From assembly GCA_037349105.1 (NCBI GenBank), contig JAYJMM010000105.1, positions 4,030,001 through 4,094,000 of the forward strand: 64,000 nucleotides of DNA. The letters run 5' to 3'. Source of the DNA: Limnomonas spitsbergensis. Taxonomy: Eukaryota; Chlorophyta; Chlorophyceae; Chlamydomonadales. Within the stretch, counting starts at the first letter, position 1, and the number at the start of each line of letters is the position of its first letter. This document shows, in pieces, positions 1 to 12,100 of the stretch. Made by a program: the position numbers and the translations under genes. The notes beneath the pieces were generated by a model, which was given only the letters and a program-made list of their open reading frames with translations, was not told the DNA's origin and did no database searches.

Positions 1-12
1 TGCCCCGTCTAA

Positions 13-847
13 AGCGGATTAGCGGACGAAGGCTCGTTCTCGCAGCGCTCTCATCCGTCAATTCAGAATCCGGTGGCGGTTTCTCCTATGATTTGGAGAG
101 ACTCTTGTGCATCTACGCCTGAATTGGTCCCCATGCAAGACCAAGGTTTGTTCTCGCGACGCTCTCTGCAGTCTAGTCAGATTCCGGTTGGGGTTGCTCA
201 TAAGATGCGCAGAGAATCTTTTGACTCAACGCCATCAGTGGTCCCCTTGCTAGACAAATTCGCTCGGCGCTCTCTACCGTTATGTCAAGGTCGGGTGGCA
301 GTTTCTCCAACAATACGCAAAGACTCTCTTCACTCAACGCCAGCTGTGGCATCCTTCCAAGACACATTCTCTCGGCAGGCTCTACCTTTGAGCCAAGGTC
401 CGGTAGCAGTTTCTCCTATAATGCGCAGAGATTCTCTTGAATCAAAGACAACAGCGGTCCCCTTTCAAGACCAAGGCTCCTTCTCGCGGCGGTCTCTACC
501 AATAAGTCTGATTCCAGCAGCGATTGCTCCGAAGAAGCCCAGAGATTTCCTGGAATCGCCGATCTTTTTTGCAGGAATGTTGGGTGCAGGCTGTGCCTGT
601 GGCGGCGGCTTATTGTCCGCTCAGCCGCTGTGCCACACCAGTACGAGCCGCACCCACAGCTGGCCACCTCGGCAGCAGGCTGGGACAGCCGCTGTTGGGG
701 CTGATGTTTCCGACACATGGCATGGTGCTTCTGCCTGGTTCCACGGGCTCTAAGCTGTCAGGAGGAGGTGGAGCAGCAGCAGAGCCCGCCCTCCCTCATA
801 TCCACACCCGACCAGTGTCTGCCCATGTCACGTCCAAGATAGCGTAG
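13..847 (+). CDS. Ser/Arg-rich tandem-repeat protein, 3' part
   Basis: Open frame from 13 to 753 encodes about five imperfect 36-38-residue repeats. Each has the pattern FSRRSLPxSQxPVAVSP, then a basic RRDSLES-like step, then TPxxVPFQDQ. The frame is open back to a stop at 10-12, so the beginning is either upstream behind an intron or at the GTG/ATG near 73-88. Repetition ends near 565. A pyrimidine tract plus AG at about 565-570 resembles a splice acceptor, and a second frame runs from there to a TAG at 845-847 with an Ala/Gly-rich tail, but I found no convincing donor joining the two. The RRxSL steps look like basophilic kinase sites, which is inference only. No family recognised. The opposite strand is also partly open, as expected for repeats. 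Confidence 0.35.
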
Positions 848-2163
848 CGGAATTCATGGGGACGCGCTGCAGCATCAGCTGCAGGAGCATTTTGTTACAT
901 TATTTAGGAAGTCCATTTTCCAGCTTGCTGATGCCACAAGGGCTCGCGATCCATAGTTTTGCGGCCGGTCTCACTCCTCTTAATGGAGTCCATTCAATAT
1001 AAAAGTTAATTGGGGCTTAACAGTGCTGCTAGTACAGGACTTGCATGCCATTTATTCAACTGCTGGCCTATGTTTTCGAAGATTACAGTTTTTGACATGT
1101 CAACTTGAAACCTTTGCATCCACCCCAAGCTAGCTGTTTATGTGTCACCAGACGGCGCATGGCGAACTTGCGCAACGTGTGCATATATACCAGTATTGAT
1201 TTTTGATTACCCAACGTCCACTCACACTTTTTTGAAATAAGCTGTTTTTGCTCCCGTTTTTCAATTTGGAAGCTTAAGCCCTCTCATTATATAATCAAAT
1301 AAAAATAAAAATAATTTTTATCATCCGGCCTTCAATACAAATGCCTGTGAGCAACGCCTTCAAGGGATATGTCCTGTGGTGGCCTACTTCTCATTGCGCT
1401 CTATTATACTTGGGAAATCTGGCAGGCTATGCAATTGTTGTGCCTCGATGGATGCGGAAAGGACTGCTTGTTTTATTATGCTGCGCTGTACCATGGAACT
1501 TATTTTGATGCCGCAAAATATATACTACGGTGTCTTGTGCTCTGACAGTTTTATGACGGCGTGGCGGCCAGAAAACATGACTGTCTTGTTGAGGCAAAAG
1601 ATGCTTACGGTATTGTCAGGATTTTACATGTGTTGGCGACGAAATAATGACTGGGGACTGGTGAGTGCTTAAGTTCCCAGCCTTTTGTTCGTCAGATGAC
1701 TACCGTATGAAGCTGTGTGATTTCGCAACTGGCAGAGTTGATAAATTTGATTCCTCTGTCTGTCTGCCATGATACCGTACAAAAAGCTAGTGATTTATTT
1801 GTGACCGTGTGTTATTCAAAATTGAAGACTGGGGGGGTCAGTTTCACCAGGCGTGCATTGCTGTAGATGTGCGGTCCCCACCCGGTTTTATGACTTATGT
1901 GGGCCGGTCTTAAGGCAGCCTCTAGGCTGACCACTCGTTTTAGTTGTTTAGGCTCCGATGCTTATCAACCATGCATCAGTATGACCGGATCAGTAATCCC
2001 TGAATCAAGCTCTGGTAATGTAAGTTTTAACCATGGGTGGATACGTCTGATTTTAGCTCCCATAACTTTGGCCAATGCCTTAATAAGTGGCATATATAGA
2101 GGTTTGTGGAGTGAAAACAATATCTCGTTTCCTTTGGTTGAACTGGGGTACCGGAACGTTGTA
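848..2163. other. no gene seen
   Basis: AT-richer stretch with short unrelated open frames on both strands, none with repeat structure, known motifs or paired splice signals. I see nothing that supports a gene here. Confidence 0.5.
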
Positions 2164-3555
2164 CTAGTGATATTTTTTGTTCGTACCCACCTTAAATCCA
2201 CTTTTTATGAGTGGCAACACTGACGTTGACCACTCATGTACCTTTTCTAATCTCAAAGGTAGAATTATCCATGTGTAAATCCTTAAAGATACAGCAACAA
2301 CCATGCGACTGATTGCGTCCGCCATGCGCACCACCAGGATGGCATAATGATGGTGTTGTTTCACTAGTATGGGTAGCTGTACAATGGTCTGCACACCCGA
2401 ATGAAAAGTGATGTGCCGCCGGACCGACATAACTCTTACCCCCATGTCGCCCCCCCCTCCAACACGACGCCCACGCTCAAATAATTTGCATGCGAACCAG
2501 TACCGGCCTTCAGGGGCAGCCATGCAATCCTTGGAGTTCTCATGCGCAGCCGGGTCAACTTGCAACTTCATCTCGTTATCAAGAAGTGATGACCTTGCTT
2601 GTAGGCTGCTTTTACCTTTGAAGTGTAGCACCTCTGGGACGGAGAGCGGCTGCAGGTCAGAGACTGCCTCACACAGTTTGGGAACAGCTGCTCCACGCTC
2701 CAACTCATTCAACGCCTCCATCTGCTCACCGCACCATGTGCGCCCTCTGGTGTTCTGTCGAAGTGCGAGCTGCATGTCGGCCGCTACGCCTGCTGCCATG
2801 AGTGGGCTGTCTTGCTGTGCTGCAGGTGCCACCGCTACGTTGTAGAAGCGGAGCACGTGTTGCCACCAGTCTCGTTGTAGCGGCTGGATCTGCAGCTCCC
2901 TCATGACCCCCCAGTTGGCAGCAGAGGCAGGCAGCCCCGCAGCCTGGCGCAAGTGCTGAAGTAGGCTGGACTGCATCCTGCTCCGGAGACAGTGTTGAGG
3001 CCGAAGGTGAGTAGGTGACCGGTGGGCCATACCACATCTCCGTAGGTCGCCGCAGGCGCTGCATAGACAGCCGCTAGCTGGATGCGCATAGGCAGATAAT
3101 GCCTCAAACGCACCCTGGCGGCCATGCGGCGAACACGATGCAACGCGGCAGCCATAGGCGCCCAAACTCCAAAATCTCTGTCTTGCTGACGTTGACCTGG
3201 ACCTGTTTGACACTTTGACCTCTGCACATTCATGCAGGGCGTCTAGAATGCGCTGCAGTCCTGCCAGGCCGCAGGCTAGCAGGGAGAGATCATCCGAAAG
3301 CAAGAGGCACCTGAGTTGCCGCTCTGCCCCCAGCGCATTACCCTATGCCGGGCACTGGTCTGCGATCGTGCCTGACAGGTCGCTGATATAGAGGCTGAAG
3401 AGGAGGGGGCTGAGAGGGCAGCCCTGCTTGATACCGCGGGTGCAAGGCACAGGGCCAGTGCTTTCAGGACCATCTGTGAGCGTGTACATGGCACCGTCAT
3501 CTATCGCATGCACAGAACGTAGCATGTCTTCATATGCACTGTACGGTTGGGCCAC
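2164..3555 (-). mobile_element. decayed LINE reverse transcriptase
   Basis: Read from 3555 downward, the minus strand shows reverse-transcriptase blocks of non-LTR retrotransposons. A GIKQGCPLSPLLFSLYISDL-type block is followed by a catalytic region reading LSDDLSLLACG where xADD is expected, then a VNVSKTE-like strand and the C-terminal YGDVVW-like segment typical of LINE ORF2. The blocks fall in at least three frames (3343-3555, 2901-3233, 2164-3303), so frameshifts have broken it, and the first Ala of the catalytic box is replaced by Ser. No endonuclease domain or 5' half is visible: it is a 5'-truncated dead copy. Family assignment within LINEs is not possible by eye. Confidence 0.8.
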
Positions 3556-4344
3556 ACCCTAACTCTCACTTGGTCTCCTCTCGATTGGTACCTTCATTGT
3601 CTTGGCCTTAAATGGCGTGACTCTTATCGAAGATTTCTGCGGGGATTATATTCCAACCATCAACTGGGGTATTATATATTTGAGAAGCTCATGTCAAATT
3701 GAGATGGTTTGGGGGGGGGGGGCAAAAAAGCTAAATAAACCCCCATCCTCGAAATTTGTAGAGCTTGACGAGAGCTTTCCATATCTGGTTTTAATTTTTT
3801 TTGGCCCAGGGGGCTGGGAGATATGGAGGGTCAAAGTGGGGGGGGGGGGAGTGGGTAACAGAAAAATCATTTTTGGAAAATGTTATATTTTTTAAAACAT
3901 CAGATTGAGACGATAGCTACACCGTTGCATTCCTACTGTCATTTGCTACAGATATGCATCATAAAACATTCAACACAGAATACCAGAACCCTCTTGGCAA
4001 GCAATTTTGGCATGGCCGGGGGGTGTCATGGCTCCGAAACCACATGCACCGTTGTGCGTACTTTCATTACGGACTCACACAGCGTAGCTGCATTGGTAGT
4101 TGCTATGATTTAAGCAATGGCAACCTACTGTGAGCATTGTTTGAAGGTCTTGAAATTCACTGACAACCCAGTGACCCTAATGAAGGATTTATCAACAGGG
4201 GAAAGATTGCAAGAGAGGAGCTGAGAAGCTGGCTGCTAGCCCAGCTGGTGGGGTCCCTTTTCAATTTCCACCAGCTTCTAGCCACAGCTTGAGCATGTCA
4301 GCTGAGTTCCCGAACAGAGGCGATGATGCTAAGCCCTGGCCACT
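3556..4344. other. low-complexity spacer
   Basis: Contains long G runs (about 3710-3722 and 3838-3850) and no supported gene. Short open frames here are by-products of low complexity. Confidence 0.4.
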
Positions 4345-4420
4345 TTGCGACGACACCCCCTAAGAGTTGGAGGATGTTCAACAATAATATGGACCACCAG
4401 TAGGTGGGGATGCGCTGACG

Positions 4421-4918
4421 GTGTGCAAGGTGCATGGCTGTGGGCAGATAGTCAAGCTCTCAGCTTTGCGGTTGCACGTCGGAGCGCACATCTTGCTGTG
4501 CCAATGTGGGACAGCCTGCAGCTTGGAGCCAAGTGGTGCTGAGGCATGCGGCTTCTGTGGTACTGTGTGTGACGACAGGATATCAGGCCTGTTCAAAACG
4601 GATTTGGGCAGAGGCTCTACCAGCGGCACGCGAGCAGTCGAGTCCCTGAAGTACAAGATGTCATATGTGGCTGCTGAGAGGGGTTCTGCCACCAATCTTT
4701 GCACCAACAGACCAGTGGCTTGCACCCTTTGCAGGAGCGGCATCGCGGGTACCATCCGCCCTAAGGTCTGGAGTTATCACTTCCTAGATCACATGGAGTC
4801 AGCCCACCCTGGTCAGGAGCTGACGGAGGCAGATGTGACGAGATATGCCTTCAGCGCTGATGAGTTTAAGAGGGGGGGTGCTAGGAGCTCCCCAAGAAGC
4901 AGAAGACCAGGCTTCTGA
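4421..4918 (+). CDS. zinc-finger-like protein, possibly transposon-derived
   Basis: Single frame of 165 residues. Near its N-terminus is a C-x4-C-x11-H-x3-H arrangement (CKVHGCG...LRLHVGAH), followed by a CGFCG knuckle. Near residues 118-146 is a second metal-binding-like block, CTLCRSG followed by WSYHFLDHMESAHPG. The C-x2-C...W-x-Y-x-x-x-x-H...HP pattern resembles zinc-finger segments found with transposases and other mobile-element proteins in fungi and algae; that resemblance is from memory and is weak evidence. Upstream (4130-4420) gives no clear further exon, and the frame ends in a basic Ser/Arg tail. It could be one exon of a longer element or a fragment. Confidence 0.4.
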   Translation: MCKVHGCGQIVKLSALRLHVGAHILLCQCGTACSLEPSGAEACGFCGTVCDDRISGLFKTDLGRGSTSGTRAVESLKYKMSYVAAERGSATNLCTNRPVACTLCRSGIAGTIRPKVWSYHFLDHMESAHPGQELTEADVTRYAFSADEFKRGGARSSPRSRRPGF

Positions 4919-6166
4919 AACAGCACATCAGCACGCTCAAGTTAGATGCTAGTTTGATGCCACTGATGCGTGAGTCCTCTCGTTTCTGGAGCCTCGTGGT
5001 CTCTAGCGAGGTTAAGTAGCTGGCAGGTGGTAGCTAGAGCAATCATTAAATGGCACATTTTTTTTGCACCGCTCGACATTTGTGAACCAGCTACATTTAT
5101 CGACACCATCAAAAGCGCACTGATGAGCTGATTGAAGTTGACCCCTCTCCCTTCCTTAAACGACATTTGACTGAGGTATTAAGGTTTTACTAGGTTCCGG
5201 AGGCGGGAGGGGGAGGGGGGATAGCCTGGGTTCGTTTCACATTTTTTTATGATGGGGTGTTTGACTTTATTTTTTGCCCCCCCCCTCAACAGTTTGTCAT
5301 AATTATCCATCTAAATCAAGGGGAGCTCATATGCCACACTACATGTTGCAGGTGCGGCAAAGTACCCTCACGCCTATTACGGCCGTACCGTTTGAAGAGC
5401 ATGGTGCAGTTGTCAAGCATGTCAAAGCTGCGCGTCACTGACATACTGTGTGTAGTGCTTCCGTTTTCAATGTCCATGCTTGGACGCGTCCACGGACGGT
5501 ATGGCTTGCTGCTCGCACTTGATCAGCTCAGTTTCTATATATGCTTTTCAAATCATTACAAATTAAACAAAGATTTAAAGCTTTTACATTTTGTGTACAA
5601 ATACTGGTATCAAGACGAGACATTTGAGACTGGTTTATAAAACAGTCATCTACCGGACCGTATGTGCAAAATACCGACATAGTATCAGGAACTGTTTTGG
5701 GCAAGTGACCATCTCATATTTCCCGGTAAAACATTCCGAAACCGTTATCTGACGACCACAGGCATAAAACACTCAAAACTCTTCAACCATACTCCACCAT
5801 CCATCTCTACTTATCACGATGGCAGTCCATCTTGGGAATGAAATCTACAACACAAAGAAACCCTATCGAGCACTTCATGTCTGTTCTGTCGGCAGCTACC
5901 AGTGAGTGGGTATATGGAGCATGAAATCTAAAAATGGAACTTTTCGAAACTTGCCTGCCACTGGGCACATTACGGAGTGCATTACAGGTCGCATGCAAGG
6001 CTGGTATTTGTTTTTGCCTGTTTGAGAACGCTACATGGTCCGCAAAGGAGCATAAGTAAGGCTTGCAAAAATTCGAACCTGATTGAGTGTGCTATGGCCA
6101 CACCATAGCGACAAACTGTAAAGCAGTGGTTGCTCCGATTGGAGTTTGACTGAGAAGTGAGAATGC
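4919..6166. other. spacer and 3' flank of the large minus-strand gene
   Basis: No gene supported. The part next to 6166 should be the 3' untranslated region of the large minus-strand gene. The rest contains C and G runs and AT-rich sequence. Confidence 0.4.
5982..5986 (-). terminator. candidate TGTAA polyadenylation signal
   Basis: TGTAA on the minus strand, about 180 bases after the TGA stop at 6169-6167. TGTAA is the usual poly(A) signal in chlorophycean algae. A five-base match occurs often by chance, so this is only a candidate. Confidence 0.35.
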
Positions 6167-9100
6167 TCAATGGTCGCACGAAAAGCAGAGCTTGTAATTG
6201 TTGGAGACTCCATCCTGCACAAATCCCCAGGGTCGAAAATGTCATCGAGAGCATCATGTAGGCAAAACAAATGCTTTTCCAGATAAATTGCAGATAAATT
6301 GTGTGAAATAAACCATGCATTTGCATATTTTGTGCCTTTCCCAGCCTCACCATGAAGCAGTCCACACCCTCGTAAGCTTTTATTTCAGCCGGACAGGAAA
6401 TGTAGGTGAACTGGCCGGTAGCGCAGCGGATGCGCCCAAGGAGATGACCGGCCGAACTAGGTGATCCGAGCAGGTGACGCTTTCGGGCGTAATACCTGTG
6501 AACAAACGCCGAATTAAACAGAGGTTACGGGTTAAGCTAGGGTCCCTGCTGGCAGCACCTGTCCCTTTCCATTGCATGGTGAAGGTTTTAGCTAGCTAGG
6601 GTTTATACTGGCAGCGCCTGTCCTTTTCTAGTGCAAGATTGAGGGTTTAGTTAGATATGGTTTCCACTGGCAGCGCCTGTCCCTGGCAGCGCCTGTCCCT
6701 AGTGCAGGATTGAGGGTTTGGGTTCCTGAAAAGGGCTATGCTGAGGGCACGCAGATGCCAAACCTTCCACGACAGTCATTACCTTGTATGGTACCGGTCA
6801 CTAAACATATGGTATATATTTGGTATGGTATATTGCATGCTTGGGGTCCATCATCGAGGATCATCAGGCAATCAGTGCGGAATAACGGTGTGGCAATGAA
6901 TCAGGGGATGAAGCGCCCTACTAGCTGTCCTTTTTGAAGCGAGAAAAATAGTGCGTCATCCTGGATTTCAAATTTAAACTTCTCGAATATCAGCATCAGG
7001 CATTGGACCTATCCTAGTGTTGTTGCTCACGAGTAAGCTGTGCTCAGAGGATTGCCGTAGACCGAGGTGTCGCAGAAGGCGTAGTAAGGGCTGGCGGCTT
7101 GGTCAGTGGTGCCACACCTGCAGAGAATCAAGGGAAAGACAAAATAAGCAGTAAAAACGCAAGTCGTCGCAGGACAGGGCGGGGTCGCAGGGTAGGGCAG
7201 GACAGGAGGGAGCAAGGAGGACAGGAGCACAAGACAAGACAGGAGCGCACAGATCCACCACTGGTGGTGTCATTATAACCGAAATGGCTTCACAAAAGGG
7301 AGAAAGAATGGGTGAGCAACAAGCAGCGCAGGTTCCTCATTTGGAGATAGAGTCAAGATAGGGCGATGCGCTTGTTAATTTTAGGTGGCAATCAGTTTTT
7401 TTGGTAGTGTCCCAGCAAGTACCAACAGGCAACTCACGGTCCACTGACTGTAGTGATGGCACCATTATGAAACTTGGTCACGCAGTTGGCCTGCAGGGGC
7501 AAAGCATTAGTTGGAGGGAACACTCAGCTTTCACGACAAATGCAGTCTCGTAAGGCACTCCAGTTTCACAAGGCACTCAGATTTCATAATTGAGAATGTA
7601 GCTGTACAGTGGCATACTAAGTTGTCTTGAGAATAAAGAAGCCGAGCCCAGCCCTTCATGCAAATGGCAACCGGAGGTCAGTGGAATGATCCAATAGATC
7701 CATGATGTCATAGGTCAGACACGCATACTACAGCTAAGTTTTTTTTCATAGTTAAGACGCCACACTCTTGCTTTTAGGAAAACATCAGCAGTGCTTAATT
7801 CCAGCAAAACTGTTAGCGTATCATGATTTCAACCATCAGATTAACCCCCCTAAAAGCGAACATTTAATTTCAAACCAAAATCCAAAGCCATTAGTAGCAG
7901 GCACCGTAATCACTCATGTTCTTGGACCTCATGGACAACCAGTCTCCGTGCATGGAGATCTGTTCAATTGGCGTCTTAGATGTAACACCATCCACCAGCA
8001 GCGTCCCCTACACACCTTGGCCGAGTTGGTCCCGAATGCGTTTGCGACACAGCTGGATGTGGGGCACTGACCGATGGGGCCTGAGCCTGTCTTGTCGGCG
8101 CAGCAGGCACCATGGCACTGCAAATTTGAACAGGGCACGGCGGGTAGCAGTGAGGGTCATAGGGGAAAATCAGAATCACAAACGTGAGGCAGAAACGGAG
8201 TGCGGCATGGACAGGAACCTCCGCCCATGATGAGTTTTCTGGGCGGAGGTATGGGCGGAGGTTTGGTCTGAAGTATGGTCTGGGGTATGGTCTGGGGTAT
8301 GGTCTGGGGTATGGTCTGAGGTATGGTCTCAGGCATGGTCTGAGGTTGGGTCTGAGGTATGGTCTGAGGTATGGTCTGAGGTATGGTCTGAGGTGTGGTC
8401 TGGGGTATGGTCTGGGGTTAGTCTGAGGTACGGTCTGGGGTATGGTCTGAGGTACGGTCTGAGGTATGGTCTGAGGTATGGTCTGGGTTATGGTCTGAGG
8501 TATGGTCTGAGGTATGGTCTGAGGTATGGTCTGGGGTATGGTCTGAGGTACAGTCTGGGCTGGGGTATGGTATAGGGTTGGCAAATGGATCGTGACCTGC
8601 AATTAGTCACACTGGTTGCTGTCTGGCCAAAACTACGCAGGTCACAAAAATTACTATCGGGGAGCACATTAGGGCATAGTCACAGCGCTGGGTTCAGGCG
8701 CTCACCTCTTTACATGCACTGCCACAATCGTGATTTTTGTAGACCAGGGGGCCGTAGCTGGGCACTGCTCCACTGCTGGGTACCCGTCCATATCTGCGTC
8801 AAGCGATGGCAGGATCAGTGGGGCGCAAAAGCCATGGAGTTATGTAAAAGGTGCACTTTCGTCTCCATTCTCACTTTGTTCGCTCTGCCGTGCCCTTTTC
8901 AATGTGGCTAAGGGTGGTCTCGCTAGCTCTGTTTTAGTCAAGGGACCTCATCATGACATGCACGGCAGTACATGTTCATTTCTTTGAAGCATATGCGCCC
9001 TATGGCCAAAAGGACTGAGATACCAAATGCATAGGGCGCTACACATCAGGCCCCGGCCTGATCCTCTCCCCCCCTGTTCTGCTCCCCCTATCATTATTAC

Positions 9101-12100
9101 CCGCGCTGGGTGAAGCCGCCGCCCGTGTAGGCACCCGTGACCGACTGCGCGCTGTAGCCATACTTCCAGACAAACAGGCTGGGGAAGGTGCCGTTAGCCA
9201 GATCGGCCAGGCAGGTCGGGGTAGAGCATGGAGGGGTAGAAGTAGTGCATCCTGCCGCTGAGGCACAAATCTGAAAGTCTGGGGATCCAGCAGTCTGCCA
9301 CCAAAGGGGGGGGGGGGGGGCGCAAGGGTTATGGGTTGTCAGGGAGGGTGGTAAGGATTTATGGGGTTGCAACTAGTAAGGAAGGTGTTGCATGGGAACA
9401 TGGGTTGCAAGGGGGCAAGGGTTGCTATGGAGGGGTTGCAAGGGGGGGGGGGCAAGGTTTGTAAGGGGGGGGGGGGGTACAAGGTTTGTAAGGGAGGGGG
9501 GGGGCATATGTTGCAAAGGGATGGGGTACAAGGTTTGTAAGGGAGGGGGGTTCCAAGGGGTGGAAGTTTTTGTTCACTGTCCAGTACTTGAAGGGGACTG
9601 TTACCAAGGGTTGTGGGCGCAGGCGGGTGCAAGAAGAGGTAGTGGGGAGCATTTCAAGTCCAGTGATTTCAGTAATGGCGATTTAAAAGCATAAGCTATC
9701 AGCACTAGGCACGGCAACTTAAATGGGAGGGCAGATTACGTTGGGTCCTGGATAGAGTCACAGACTGTCAGAGCATGAAGTTGAGCTTCATACTGTGGCC
9801 ATTGAATATGCAGGGCAGGCCTTCATGACCTAAGGCCAGATCTCACTAGATCTTCAACCAGATCTCACTAGATCTTTGACCAGATCTCACCATAAAGCAA
9901 TCTGTGTTCTCGTATGCAGCAGCGTTTCCTGTGCACGTGCCGTAGTTCCAGTACTGGTTGCTGCCCGAGCCCAGGTGGACTCGGCACCGAACACGCCCCA
10001 GGCAGCTGCCCGTGGTGCATGTCAGGGTTAGCGGGCGCACGTTACCGCTCGTGAAGCTCGCCGCGGTGAACGGCCCGGTGACGTTGTGGTAAGGTCCTAG
10101 GTCACAGAAGGCGTACAGACGTGCGCTGGCGCTTGGGTCCACCACGGGGCAGCTGCACAGCAGGAGGAGGCGAGGGTGCTGCATAGATGAGGGTCTGCAG
10201 GAGGAGGCTACGGTAGTGCGGGGATATAGTTTTGCAATGCTTCATCAAAACCTGTGCTGTTGTGTCAGTGTCCATACCTTTGCCTAGAAGCCTTGACCTG
10301 AGAGGGCTGGGAAATGCCAGGGGCAGCCCAATGCTGGGGCTGTGCCAGTGATACCCCAGGGCCTGTTGCACCCCAGTGCTGGGTATTATTAGAGGCAACT
10401 AGCTGGGACAACCCAGGGCCAGGGGTACCCTAGTGCTGGGCGGGGCCAGAGGCAACCCAGTGCCAGGGACACAGCTGTGCTGTGCAGTGTGGTGTCATCC
10501 GGTTGTATGTATCACTGGCATGGAAGGGGACAATACATTGACTGGGCTGGACGGCTGGAGGCCCAAGCAGCAGGGCTTACTGAACCAGACCACCCCAGCC
10601 GCAGGCCACAAATCTCGTGATGCGGCCGAGTTATTGCTGTGTTGCATGGTTTGTCAAGCTTCCCATAGGCAAGCGTTTTCCCCCGAGTTCCGGAGGTCAA
10701 AGCATCAATCTATGTGAAGTGGACTACACCAGTAAAGTGACAGGGTTCGAGGGATGGAACACGGTGTAGAGTACGCGGATCTTCATGGTTCAGTGGAGGA
10801 CCAGAAATCCGGGATACGTACTTGCCCACGGACACGGACGGGACAGGTGGCGCAGGATTTGAGTTGGATGGGTCTGTGATGATGGCCACTGTGCAGGTTG
10901 TGCTGCCGGTGTTGAGGAGACCTAGGTCGTTTCTTGGACAGTGGGAGGTGGGGCAGAACCCGTCGTCGACGCAGCAGGTACCGTGACACTGAGGAGCGGC
11001 AGAGGGGAGGAGCAGTGTGGAGAGGATGTTGAACTGAGGGGCTATGGCACTAGGGAGACAAGTCTCAGACACGGCGGAGAAAGTATCAGACAAGGAGGAG
11101 ATAAGTATGAGAGGGGGGAAGTGTGAGCAAGGATAGGATGTTGAACTAAGGGACAACGGCACAGCAGAGCATGGCGTTGGGGACAGGGCGGAGGTACGGC
11201 AGGTACCATGACTCAAGGTCATAGTTTAGTGCACAAGCCCAGTGAGGGCACCGTCCAGCCAAAAGTGGTTTTATGTGAATGAAAGGTGGTTTTGTGTGGA
11301 TGAAACAGAAACTTAGGCAGGACATGGGCCCACCTCCCCTGGTTTGGGGTTCAGGGTTTAGGGCCCAGGCAGGGCATCGGCCCACCTCCTCCCAGACTAG
11401 GGTTGAGATAAGAGATGGGGTTTGGGGGCTAGGTAAGACATAGACCCACCTCCTGGCAAACACCTCCAGTAGCGTTTGTGCACGTGTCGCTGTATCCCGT
11501 GAAATCATAGGATTGGTCCACTTCATTATACTTCCAGATGAACGGGCTGCAGGTCCCGGATGGGCACACGGCGCAGCAGAGGGCCGTCACACCATGGACA
11601 TTATTGATTGCCTGCTGGAGGAGGACACCAAAAAGGAAAGATGCATGTCTGAATTCGGGCAAGTAAACTCCACCAGGAAATCAAACGAGGAGGAAAAGGC
11701 GGCTAGCCAAAGCTAAATCAGTGCACACGGGAATCAGCAGGGCACATGTCCACACACCTGGCCTGTGAAAGGAAGTGGATAACAAGTGAACACCACCGGC
11801 AGCCCGGACTGGCCGGACAGGATGACCTGGGATCCACATGGGACGTGGGCGTCCTGCACGAGTTGCGTGATGGACCCCAGCAGTCCAAATAGCGAGGCAG
11901 CCGAGTCCACCTGTTGAGCGAGGTTTAGGGTTTAAATTGACCATGAACAGAGCGTGGGTAACAGCACAATCATGAAGCCTTTGCTCAAATTAACGATGTT
12001 TAGGTTCATGAATGTTCACAGAAGGAAATTCAAACGGGCTGATATAGGTAGATATGGGCCCCATTCCTTGGGTCGGTAAAAAGTTGCTCTTGGATGGACC

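Larger units (their letters stand above)
6167..11611 (-). other. duplicated C-terminal Cys-rich domain
   Basis: Exons 11611-11450, 10988-10822, 10152-9891, 9294-9101, 8793-8706, 8117-8016, 7490-7438, 7117-7031, 6495-6351 and 6214-6167. The domain occurs twice: FxWKYxxxxQSxxxTG, then CHGxCCxD with CPTSxC, then a YAFCD step, then LGRxRC, then AYExxDCFM. In copy 1 the FIWKY, CHGTCC and YAFCD-to-DCFM parts sit in one exon each; in copy 2 each is split in two by an extra intron. Exon 9294-9101 joins the end of copy 1 to the start of copy 2. The terminal exon adds about 15 residues ending in CFSCDH before TGA. It is supported by phase, and by similarity to the segment that follows DCFM in copy 1. 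Confidence 0.7.

Noticed and set aside
7976..8602. 208-codon minus frame of Pro-Gln-Thr-Ile repeats
   Set aside because: Product of the 12-bp minisatellite; only its 8117-8016 part overlaps an exon, and that exon is read in another frame.
9101..9108. TAA stop as the end of the large gene
   Set aside because: A GTAATA donor just before it leads in phase to 8793-8706 and on to a second copy of the C-terminal domain, so the gene continues.
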